A DNA stretch of 64,000 nt from Nonomuraea angiospora (lineage in GTDB: Bacteria > Actinomycetota > Actinomycetes > Streptosporangiales > Streptosporangiaceae): the NCBI RefSeq assembly GCF_014873145.1, contig NZ_JADBEK010000001.1:3348001-3412000 (forward strand), in the 5' to 3' direction. The position numbers were made by a program, and so were the translations under genes. The notes beneath the pieces were generated by a model. The model did not search any database. It was not told the origin of the DNA and saw nothing but the letters and a program-made list of their open reading frames with translations. Positions 36,029 to 43,232 of this stretch are shown here, piece by piece (position 1 is the first letter of the stretch; every line of letters begins with the position of its first letter).

Positions 36029-36823
36029 GTGGCTGAGAAAGTAGTACCCGTGAGCGTTCCCAGCGTGGTCGTCCACCGCGACGCCGACGTCCTTGCCAAT
36101 GCCGTGGCGGCGCGGATCATCACCCGCCTGGTCGACGTGCAGTCGGCCAAGGGGTCGGCCTCGATCGTGCTCACGGGCGGCACGGTCGGCATCGCCACGC
36201 TGGCGGCGATCGCCGCGACCCCCGCCCGCGACGCCGTCGACTGGCGACGGCTGGACATCTGGTGGGGCGACGAGCGCTTCCTGCCCTCCGGCGACAAGGA
36301 ACGCAACGAGACCGGGGCCCGGGAGGCCCTGCTCGACCACGTGGACGTCAACCCGGAGCGGGTCCACGTCATGCTCGGCCCCGACTCCGGCCTGACGGCC
36401 GAGGAGTCGGCCGAGTCCTACGCGGCCGAGCTGCGCAGGGCGGCCCGGCCGGAGGACCACGGTCCCGTGCCGGGCTTCGACGTGATGCTGCTCGGCATGG
36501 GCCCCGACTCGCACGTGGCGTCGCTGTTCCCGGGCATGCCCGCGCTGTACGACACGCGCCCGGTGGTGGCCGTCCACGGCGCGCCGAAACCCCCGCCGAC
36601 CCGCATCTCGCTGACGCTGCCTGCCATCCAGTCCTCGCGCGAGGTCTGGGTGGTGGCGGCCGGTGAGGAGAAGTCGGGAGCCGTCCGGCTGGCGCTGTCG
36701 GACTCGGGGCACGTCCAGGTGCCCGCCTCGGGCGCCAGGGGGCGGGCGCGCACGCTGTTCCTGCTGGACCGGGCGGCGGCCAGCAAGATCCCGCCGGAGC
36801 TGGGGCGCATCTCGTCCCCCTGA
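36029..36823 (+). CDS. pgl: 6-phosphogluconolactonase
   Basis: A 264-residue DevB/SOL-type lactonase, hydrolysing 6-phosphogluconolactone to 6-phosphogluconate. Conserved WWGDERFLP and LLGMGPDSHVASLFPG are visible; the usual GMGPDGH reads GMGPDSH. LTGGTVGI replaces the more common LSGGS. The GTG start at 36029 lies 12 bp after the opcA stop. It is the last gene in the operon, followed by a hairpin. Gene order zwf-opcA-pgl matches that of other actinomycetes. Confidence 0.94.
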   Translation: MAEKVVPVSVPSVVVHRDADVLANAVAARIITRLVDVQSAKGSASIVLTGGTVGIATLAAIAATPARDAVDWRRLDIWWGDERFLPSGDKERNETGAREALLDHVDVNPERVHVMLGPDSGLTAEESAESYAAELRRAARPEDHGPVPGFDVMLLGMGPDSHVASLFPGMPALYDTRPVVAVHGAPKPPPTRISLTLPAIQSSREVWVVAAGEEKSGAVRLALSDSGHVQVPASGARGRARTLFLLDRAAASKIPPELGRISSP

Positions 36824-36845
36824 TGGCCGCGCCCTGATTACGGAC

Positions 36846-36873
36846 AGGGCGGGGGCCGCGCGGTCCCCGCCCT
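36846..36873. terminator. Bidirectional terminator between pgl and the deaminase gene
   Basis: Perfect 9-bp arms AGGGCGGGG (36846-36854) and CCCCGCCCT (36865-36873), 10-nt loop. It touches the stop codon of the convergent deaminase gene (36872-36874). Confidence 0.75.
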
Positions 36874-37885
36874 ACCGGGCCAGTTCGTCGATCTCGTCGA
36901 TCAGCGCCTGCTTGCGCTCCTCGGCCAGGTACGACGCCCGCACGCCGTTCCTGGCCAACTGGGCCAGCTCCGGCTTGCCGAAGCCGAAGGCCCGGGCGGC
37001 GGCCCGGTACTCGTCGGCCAGCGTCGTGGCGAACATGGGCGGGTCGTCGCTGTTCAGCGTCACGTACAGGCCCTCCTCCAGCATCCTCGGCAGCGGGTGC
37101 GCGGCGAGGTCGGCGACCTGGCCGGTGCAGACGTTCGAGGTGGGGCAGACGTCCAGCGGGAGCTGGGTCTCGCGCAGGTGGGCGACCAGGCGCGGGTCGG
37201 CGAGGCAGTTGATGCCGTGGCCGATGCGTTCGGCGCCGTAGCCCTCGATGACCTCCCAGATCGTCTCGGGGCCGCTCATCTCGCCGCCGTGCGGGACGCT
37301 GTGGAGGCCGGCGGCGCGGGCGGCCGAGAACGCCGATCGGTACGCGTCCCGATATTTCGTGCGCTCCTGCTCGATGCCGCCGATCCCGAAACCTACCAGC
37401 GCGGCGGGAGGTTCCTGGAGCGCGTGCTCCACGGTCACCTTGGCGGCCTCCTCGCCGTACTCGCCGGGGATGTCGAAGATGTACGCCATCTCCACCCCGT
37501 GATCGGCCAGCGAACGCTCCGCGGCCAGGTCGAGGGCCTGCGTCACCTCGCGCATGGGCATGCCGACGACGTGGTGGGCGTACGGGGTCACCTGGAGCTC
37601 CACGTAGCGGGCGCCCTGCGGGGCCAGGTCGCGGGCCAGGCCGAGCACGAGGGTCGCCACGTCCTCCGGCTCCCTGACGAGCGCGTTGACGGCCCGGTAC
37701 ACCTGGGCGAAGTGCGGGAAGTCGCGGAAGGTGTAGAAGCGGCGCAGCTCCTCCTCGCTGGTGGGGACCGGGCCGCCGGGGTGGCGGCGGGCGAGCTCCA
37801 GCACGGTGGGGACCGAGGCCGAGCCGATCAGGTGGACGTGGAGCTCGACCTTGGGCAGCGCGTCGATGAAGGCGTCGATGGTCAT
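36872..37885 (-). CDS. Aminodeoxyfutalosine-deaminase-like member of the adenosine deaminase family
   Basis: A 337-residue amidohydrolase-fold deaminase. Zinc ligands are H16 and H18 (ELHVHLIGSAS) with later HSVPHGGE, RIGHGI and NSDDPPMF. The classical adenosine deaminase HLDGA, with its ribose-contacting Asp, is replaced by HLIGS. The segments FIDALPKVELHVH, YTFRDFPHF and FDIPGEYG closely recall the Streptomyces aminodeoxyfutalosine deaminase as I remember it, which has HHVGSAS. That enzyme works in the futalosine route to menaquinone. No other futalosine genes lie in the window, so plain adenosine deaminase is the alternative. Start ATG at 37885; 37897 is possible. Confidence 0.85.
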   Translation of the reverse strand: MTIDAFIDALPKVELHVHLIGSASVPTVLELARRHPGGPVPTSEEELRRFYTFRDFPHFAQVYRAVNALVREPEDVATLVLGLARDLAPQGARYVELQVTPYAHHVVGMPMREVTQALDLAAERSLADHGVEMAYIFDIPGEYGEEAAKVTVEHALQEPPAALVGFGIGGIEQERTKYRDAYRSAFSAARAAGLHSVPHGGEMSGPETIWEVIEGYGAERIGHGINCLADPRLVAHLRETQLPLDVCPTSNVCTGQVADLAAHPLPRMLEEGLYVTLNSDDPPMFATTLADEYRAAARAFGFGKPELAQLARNGVRASYLAEERKQALIDEIDELAR

Positions 37886-37983
37886 GGCGACGACCATACG
37901 AGCCATATTTCGCGAAAAAATAGCCTTCATAGGGAAATTTCACACAAGAATGTTAGGTTCGGCGGCTGGGATAGGGTGAGGGC

Positions 37984-38730
37984 GTGACCAACGCCGAAGC
38001 GTACGATCGCGGCTTCGCCCAGCTGAGCTCCCACACCGTCGGCCCCCTGCTCGACCGGGCGCGCGCGCCGCGCCTGCTCGACGTCGGCTGCGGCACCGGT
38101 GTGGTCACCTCGGCGGCGCTCGCGTTAGGCGCCGAGGTCACGGCCGTGGACGCCGATCCCGGCATGCTCGAGCTGACCGCGCGCCGCCATCCGTACGCGA
38201 CGATCCGCCAGGCCGTCCTCCCCGACCTCCCCTTCGACGACGGGGAATTTGACGCCATAGCCGGAAATTTCGTCATCAATCATGTGCCCGACACGGCCAG
38301 GACGCTCAAGGAGCTCCACCGCGTGCTGCGCCCCGGCGGCACCATCGCCCTGACCTGGTGGAAAGCCGACGAGATGACCGCCACCAACGTCTTCGCCGAC
38401 GCCATCGCCGCCGCCGGGGTCCCCTACGAGCCGCCGGCCCGGCCGTTCACCGGCAACGACACGCCGCGACGCTTCACCGAGCTGCTGGAGGCGGCGGGGT
38501 TCGAGGCGGCGGCCGTCGATGCGGTGCGCTGGCGCCACCGGGTCGACCTGGCCACCTGGTGGGACGACGTCGTGCAGGCGGGCGGCCCGCGCTTCGCGAT
38601 GATCGCCAGGCAGCCGCCGGAGACCGTCGAGCGGATCAGGGCCTGCTACACCCGGCTGGCCGCCCCGTACGAGCGGGAGGGTTTCCCGGTGTGCGCCTAC
38701 CTGGCGCACGCCACCCGGTCAGCCCTTTGA
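37984..38730 (+). CDS. Class I SAM-dependent methyltransferase
   Basis: A 248-residue methyltransferase with motif I LLDVGCGTGVVTSAAL (about 31-46), the acidic tip AVDADPGML and motif III-like LHRVLRPGGTIALTWW. The fold is that of UbiE/Methyltransf_11-type enzymes. The substrate is unknown. The GTG start at 37984 is preceded by TAGGGT at 37972-37977, which could be a -10 of a leaderless transcript. Its 3' end overlaps the convergent TetR gene by 12 bp. There is no nearby biosynthetic partner. Confidence 0.87.
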   Translation: MTNAEAYDRGFAQLSSHTVGPLLDRARAPRLLDVGCGTGVVTSAALALGAEVTAVDADPGMLELTARRHPYATIRQAVLPDLPFDDGEFDAIAGNFVINHVPDTARTLKELHRVLRPGGTIALTWWKADEMTATNVFADAIAAAGVPYEPPARPFTGNDTPRRFTELLEAAGFEAAAVDAVRWRHRVDLATWWDDVVQAGGPRFAMIARQPPETVERIRACYTRLAAPYEREGFPVCAYLAHATRSAL

Positions 38731-39300
38731 CCAGGCGGTCACCAGCGGCATCAGCACCCCGTCGACCGACTCGGCCACGAACTCCGGCCCGAACGGCGGC
38801 CCCGCGAAGATCATCCGATGCCAGACCAGCGCCTCGGCGATCGTGAAGAGCCGCCCGGCGTCGACGGGCCCCGACAGCTCCCCGCGCTCGACGGCCCGCT
38901 CCAGCAGGGCCTGCACGTCGTCGAGGTCCTTCGTGGGCATGTGCGCGCGCAGCGTGCGCGCCAGCTCCTGGTTGGACACCAGCGTCGAGGACAGGCCGAT
39001 GACGAGCGTGTGCTTGCGCTCCACCGTCTGGCACAGCCCGCGGAAGATCGAGACCAGGTCGCCGCGGAGCGACCCGGTGTCCTCCCCCGCGGGCGCGTCC
39101 ATGTCGAAGCGCCGGCAGATGACGTCGACCACCAGCTCGGGCTTGCCCGCCCAGCGCCGGTAGATGGTGGCCTTGCTGGCCCTGGCCCGTTTGGCGATCT
39201 GGTCGACCGACATCCGGTCGTAGCCGACCTCCGACAACAGCTCCATCGTGGCGTCGAGAATGGCCCTGTCACGATCAGGGTCTAGTGGAGCCACGCACAC
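38719..39300 (-). CDS. TetR family transcriptional regulator
   Basis: A 193-residue repressor. The helix-turn-helix is at about 27-72 (RMSVDQIAKRARASKATIYRRWAGKPELV), followed by a TetR_C-like ligand domain. It sits 5 bp downstream of an SDR gene on the same strand, so the two are probably cotranscribed and controlled by the 25-bp palindrome in front of the SDR gene. Start is GTG at 39300 (a second GTG at 39294 is possible). The ligand is unknown, perhaps the SDR substrate. The last 12 bp overlap the methyltransferase gene. Confidence 0.9.
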   Translation of the reverse strand: MCVAPLDPDRDRAILDATMELLSEVGYDRMSVDQIAKRARASKATIYRRWAGKPELVVDVICRRFDMDAPAGEDTGSLRGDLVSIFRGLCQTVERKHTLVIGLSSTLVSNQELARTLRAHMPTKDLDDVQALLERAVERGELSGPVDAGRLFTIAEALVWHRMIFAGPPFGPEFVAESVDGVLMPLVTAWSKG

Positions 39301-39305
39301 GTCCT

Positions 39306-40175
39306 TCAGCTGTAGGCGATCTCATCGAATCGTACGCCCGTCATCTCCGTGGACACGTCCCAGAGCCGCCTGGCGTCCGCTTCCGAGCGCGCCCTCTCCG
39401 AGGGCGTGAGGCGCTTGAGCTTGGGGCCGATGAACTCGCCGCCGTGGACGTCGGGCGAGGTCGCGGCGTAGAGCGAGGGCACCGCCCCGGCCGCCGCCGA
39501 CTTGAAGAACACGCCCATAAGGGGCTGTAGCGGCCCTAGCTTGACGATGTTCGTGGCGGTGGTGCCCGGGTGGGTGGCGACGCTGATGAGGCCCGTACCG
39601 GCCCTTTCAGCGCGCCGCTGGAGCTCCAGGGTGAAGAGCAGGTTGGCGAGCTTGGAGCGTCCGTACGCGCCGAAGCGGCTGTATCCGTGCTCCAGGCCGA
39701 GGTTGCCGAAGTCGATCCTGCCCATGGCGTGGGCGTCGCTGGAGACGTTCACCACGCGGGCGGCGGGGGCGGCCAGCAGGAGCGGCAGCAGCAGGCCCGT
39801 GAGGGCGAAGTGGCCCAGGTGGTTGGTGCCGAACTGCATCTCGAAGCCGTCCTTGGTCTCCTGGCGGGAGATCATGCCGATGGCCGCGTTGTTGACCAGC
39901 AGGTCGAGCCGGTCGACGCCCTCGGCGAACCGCCTGACCGAGGCCAGGTCCGCGAGGTCGAGCCGGCCGTACTCGACCTGGCCGCCGGGCACCGCCCGCA
40001 GGATGTCCGCCACGGTCGCCTCGCCCTTCTCGGGCGAGCGCGCGGCGACGATGACGCGGGCGCCGTGCCTGGCCAGCTCCAGCGCGGTGGGCCGGCCGAT
40101 GCCGCTGTTGGCGCCGGTCACGATGGCCGTCTTGCCGGTCAGGTCGGGGATCTCGTCAGGGGTCCAGCCGGTCAT
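39306..40175 (-). CDS. Short-chain dehydrogenase/reductase (retinol-dehydrogenase-like)
   Basis: A 289-residue classical SDR. The NAD(P) motif is TGANSGIG (20-27), with LLVNNAAIG and the active-site S-x(n)-YGRSK. The C-terminal half resembles WW-domain oxidoreductase/retinol dehydrogenase-like bacterial SDRs, which favour NADPH and lipophilic ketones or aldehydes. The gene begins at ATG 40175. It leads a two-gene unit with the TetR regulator and is probably repressed via the upstream palindrome. The natural substrate cannot be told from sequence. Confidence 0.9.
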   Translation of the reverse strand: MTGWTPDEIPDLTGKTAIVTGANSGIGRPTALELARHGARVIVAARSPEKGEATVADILRAVPGGQVEYGRLDLADLASVRRFAEGVDRLDLLVNNAAIGMISRQETKDGFEMQFGTNHLGHFALTGLLLPLLLAAPAARVVNVSSDAHAMGRIDFGNLGLEHGYSRFGAYGRSKLANLLFTLELQRRAERAGTGLISVATHPGTTATNIVKLGPLQPLMGVFFKSAAAGAVPSLYAATSPDVHGGEFIGPKLKRLTPSERARSEADARRLWDVSTEMTGVRFDEIAYS

Positions 40176-40211
40176 CGCCGCTCCTAGGGTCTGGGCGCAC
40201 TATGGCTCGTA

Positions 40212-40236
40212 GGTGTACGAAACCGTTTCGTACACC
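40212..40236. promoter_or_regulatory. Perfect 25-bp palindrome, probable TetR operator
   Basis: Arms GGTGTACGAAAC (40212-40223) and GTTTCGTACACC (40225-40236) flank a single central C. The site lies 37 bp upstream of the SDR start codon. The only nearby regulator is the TetR protein downstream of the SDR gene, so autorepression of the pair is likely. Confidence 0.75.
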
Positions 40237-40239
40237 ACC

Positions 40240-40986
40240 CTAGCCCAATCTCTGCCGCGCGTGCCGCTCCTCGCGCCGGGCGACTTCCAGCCGCTGCTCG
40301 CTCTCGGTCAGCCTCTTGCGGGCCTTGCCCAGCTTCCGCTCCAGCGCCGCCACCCGCTCGGCGCGCTCGTCGCGCTCCCGCACGGCGGACTCCAGCGCCG
40401 CCTGCCACTCCCGGTGCGCGGCCTCGGTCTCCTCGCGTTCCCTGGCCTTCCTGGCCTCGGCCTCCTCGCGCTTCCTCGCCTCCTCCTCGGAGGGCGGCCG
40501 CTTGGGGGGCCGCTCGCGCCGGACGGGGGCAGGGGCGAAGCCGCTGTAGCTGAGCGGCTTGGCCAGGCGGCCCCGGCGCACCTGCCCGGCCGCGTCGGCG
40601 TCCACGATGGCGGACTCCAGCGTCTGGTCCACCTCGGCCGCCGCCGCGGCCGACAGGCCGCCCTCCTGCCGGACGAGCCTGCCCACCTTGCCCATGACGG
40701 CGGAGCGGCGCCGCGTCAGCTCGGCCAGCGCGTCGGCGTCCTGCTCCTGCCAGGCCGCGCGCAGCCGCTCCCCCACGTCGAGCAGCTCGGCCAGCTCGTC
40801 GGGGTGCTCGCGGGAGACGCGGTTCACGGCCCAGGCGGACACCGTGGGCTTGCGGAGCTTCGCTATCTCGCGGGCGAGCCCCGCCTCACCCGCGTCCTTG
40901 GCCGCGCGGGCCTCGGCCTCGCGCGCGGCGGTGAACTCGGACGGCGGCAGCGCGTAGAGCCGGCCGGCCACCTCGTCAAGATCCAC
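40240..40986 (-). CDS. Conserved actinobacterial coiled-coil protein of unknown function
   Basis: A 248-residue protein I recognise only as an actinobacterial hypothetical. The N-terminal half holds VDLDEVAGRLYALPPSEFTAAR and KLRKPTVSAWAVNRVSREHPDEL. The C-terminal half from about residue 170 is a charged E/K/R-rich predicted coiled coil after a PPKRPPSEEEARKREEAEA hinge. No enzymatic motif or membrane segment is seen. The GTG at 40986 was chosen because homologous sequence starts there; an ATG at 41025 would add 13 residues. It is divergent from the ClpC N-domain gene. Its function is unknown. Confidence 0.75.
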   Translation of the reverse strand: MDLDEVAGRLYALPPSEFTAAREAEARAAKDAGEAGLAREIAKLRKPTVSAWAVNRVSREHPDELAELLDVGERLRAAWQEQDADALAELTRRRSAVMGKVGRLVRQEGGLSAAAAAEVDQTLESAIVDADAAGQVRRGRLAKPLSYSGFAPAPVRRERPPKRPPSEEEARKREEAEARKAREREETEAAHREWQAALESAVRERDERAERVAALERKLGKARKRLTESEQRLEVARREERHARQRLG

Positions 40987-41058
40987 ACAGGACAAATACC
41001 CCACATCCGCTGGTTTGTAGCGCATAGTGGAGGCAGTGGCAGTCGAACGGAGGCCCCC

Positions 41059-41658
41059 GTGTTCGAACGCTTCACCGACCGTGCCCGACGGGTCGTCGTC
41101 CTCGCCCAGGAGGAGGCGCGGACGATGAGCCACAACTACATCGGCACGGAGCACATCCTGCTCGGCCTGATCCACGAGGGCGAGGGGCTGGCCTCACTGG
41201 TGCTCGACGGCTGCGGCGTGGAGCTCGAGCACGTACGCGCCTTCGTCGAGCGCGAGGTGGGCCACGGCGCCAAGTCGCCCAGCGGGCACATCCCCTTCAC
41301 GCCGCGCGCCAAGAAGGTCCTGGAGCTGTCGCTGCGCGAGGCCCTGCAGCTGCGCCACAACTACATCGGCACCGAGCACATCCTGCTCGGGCTGATCAGG
41401 GAGGGAGAGGGGCTGGCGGCCCAGGCGCTCGTGGACGCGGGCGCGGACCTGGCGGACGTGCGGCAGCGCCTGCTCGACCGCGTGGGCCGCGGGTCCAAGG
41501 AGCGACCCACCGAGATGTTCTTCGCCGGCGGCTCCGTGCTGGGCGAGCGGCTCACCCGCATCGAGGAGAGCCTGGAGCGCATCGAACGCCACCTGGGCAT
41601 CCAGCCGCAGGCCGACCAGCGGCCGGACGAGCCGCCGCGCGAAGAGGGCCTAGGCTGA
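41059..41658 (+). CDS. ClpC N-domain-only protein (ClpC2-like)
   Basis: A 199-residue protein with two Clp N repeats (HNYIGTEHILLGLI at about 25 and again at about 100). It is nearly identical in type to the ClpC1 N-terminal domain but has no AAA+ ATPase modules. A 40-residue tail ends in a possible short coiled coil (LTRIEESLERIERHL). The mycobacterial ClpC2 is such a free-standing N-domain protein and, as I recall, sequesters molecules that target ClpC1. GTG at 41059 follows ACGGAGG. It probably modulates ClpC-ClpP proteolysis; direct activity is not expected. Confidence 0.85.
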   Translation: MFERFTDRARRVVVLAQEEARTMSHNYIGTEHILLGLIHEGEGLASLVLDGCGVELEHVRAFVEREVGHGAKSPSGHIPFTPRAKKVLELSLREALQLRHNYIGTEHILLGLIREGEGLAAQALVDAGADLADVRQRLLDRVGRGSKERPTEMFFAGGSVLGERLTRIEESLERIERHLGIQPQADQRPDEPPREEGLG

Positions 41659-42669
41659 GACCATCGTGCCGACCGGCAGCCTGCCCTCCATCACCCCGGG
41701 GTCCTCGGTGTAGCCGAGCGTGGCGCCCAAGGAGATCAGCAGCCTGCGCATCCTGGCGTTGTCGGACAGCAGCGTGGCCTTGACCTCGGCGTACCCGAGG
41801 TCGCGGGCGCTCCTGACGAGCATCCTGGCCATCGCCGTGCCCAGACCGCGCCCCTGCCAGCGGTCCTCGACCAGGAAGGCCATCTCCGCGATGCCCGGGT
41901 CGGGGGTGAACATGAGGTTGGCCATCGCCACGACCTGCCCATCGTGCCCGCCGACCAGCGAAAATCCCCTGCTCCTGTCGCACAGCCGATCGAACGTGCG
42001 CGCCGGCAGCGCGGGCATCGAGGTGAAGTAGCGGAACCTGCGCGACTCGGGCGAGCACCTGTCGTGCAGGTCGCGCACGGCCTCGCGGTAGATCGAGGTG
42101 AGCGGCCGGACCGTGACCTCCACGCCGTCGGAGAGCTTGATCGCGCGCTCGGCGGCGCTCGTCTCCGCGGGCTGGGCGAGCCTGGCGAACGAGGCCGCCC
42201 TGGCCGCCTCGGTCAGCGTGAACGGCAGCTCCGCGCGGCGCAGCCGCACCGCCCGCCTGGGGGCCACGGGGACGACGAGCTGGGTCGGGTCGGGAAGATC
42301 ACTCACCGCTTCACCATAGATCCACCTGGCGTCGTCCGCGCGCAGCAGCTCGGCCAGGAGCTCGGGCAGCCGCCACGGCATGGAACGCAGCCTGGAGGCC
42401 AGCAGCAGCGCCCTGGTGGGCTCGTCGGTCAGCTCGTGGGCGGTGGCGGGGACCACCTGGACGCGGCGGCCACCGGCCGCCTCCAGCGCCTCGCGCACCG
42501 TCTCGGGGTTGGCGGGGATGTCGGCGACGAACTCGTCGACGGTGCCGTCCGCGTCGGACTGCACGCTCAGGCCGAGGATGTTGCCGCCCCTGGCCGCCAG
42601 GGCCGCGGCGAGTGAGGCCAGCCGGCCGGGTCGCTCGTCCACCGTGGTGCGGATGCGCAAGAATCCCAT
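41650..42669 (-). CDS. ACT-like domain fused to GNAT acetyltransferase
   Basis: A 339-residue protein. Residues 1-70 form an ACT-like regulatory domain (RIRTTVDERPGRLASLAAALAARGGNILGLSVQ split across two strands). A middle segment of about 110 residues has no clear fold. Residues 190-335 form a GNAT domain with VTVRPL, the acetyl-CoA loop in VEDRWQGRGLGTAMARMLV, and an N-x-RMRRLL helix. Amino-acid binding by the ACT part may control acetylation of a target, as in known actinobacterial lysine acetyltransferases with regulatory ACT domains. The target is unknown. The start at 42669 lacks a ribosome site; upstream ATGs exist. Its 3' end overlaps the ClpC2-like gene by 9 bp. Confidence 0.82.
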   Translation of the reverse strand: MGFLRIRTTVDERPGRLASLAAALAARGGNILGLSVQSDADGTVDEFVADIPANPETVREALEAAGGRRVQVVPATAHELTDEPTRALLLASRLRSMPWRLPELLAELLRADDARWIYGEAVSDLPDPTQLVVPVAPRRAVRLRRAELPFTLTEAARAASFARLAQPAETSAAERAIKLSDGVEVTVRPLTSIYREAVRDLHDRCSPESRRFRYFTSMPALPARTFDRLCDRSRGFSLVGGHDGQVVAMANLMFTPDPGIAEMAFLVEDRWQGRGLGTAMARMLVRSARDLGYAEVKATLLSDNARMRRLLISLGATLGYTEDPGVMEGRLPVGTMVSA

Positions 42670-43232
42670 GGCTTGAGCATGCCTGGCAGCTGTTACACGA
42701 CCGCTAACGATGTGTTTCATCGCGTAATTCATCGCGAGATGGTGTGATTTATCCCCATATATCACTCCATCACCCCACATGCCCGCCGCAGCGCGACCAC
42801 CCGTCACGGCCGCGGGACTTGAGCCCCGCCAGGTGGACGGAAGCCGCACCACGGCATGGCCCGACGCCGGCCACTTCACCGCGTTCGCGGCCATCACCGC
42901 CCGAAGATCCGGCATCACCTCGCCGGTACGGCCATCACGGCCTCCCTCACCTCACCGGGGACGGCCATCACGACCTCCAGCGCCTCGCCGGTGCGGCCAT
43001 CACGGCCTCGTTGTCGGCGATCACCGGCAAGCAGGTGGCCGAAGGCCGCGAGGTCGAAGCAGGCGAGCCCCGTACGGACCCGCGGCCGAAGGCCGTGCGG
43101 TTGGAGCAGGCCGGCCCCGTCACGGCCGCGAGCCGAAGACCTCCCCCGCTTGTCGCAGGTCACCGGGCCGGGCGGGAAGATGTACGGCGGGCTCGGAGCG
43201 CGCGAGCCGGATCCACCACAGAAGGGAACCCC
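42670..43232. other. Spacer with about 33-bp imperfect repeats
   Basis: No convincing gene in 563 bp. Copies of CCTCGCCGG followed by an ACGGCCATCACGGCCTCC-like stretch begin at 42918, 42950 and 42983, a 32-33-bp period. A fainter copy lies near 42879. Open frames here are compositional. The last 20 bp contain the ribosome-binding sequence GAAGGGA of the amidohydrolase gene. Confidence 0.5.
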
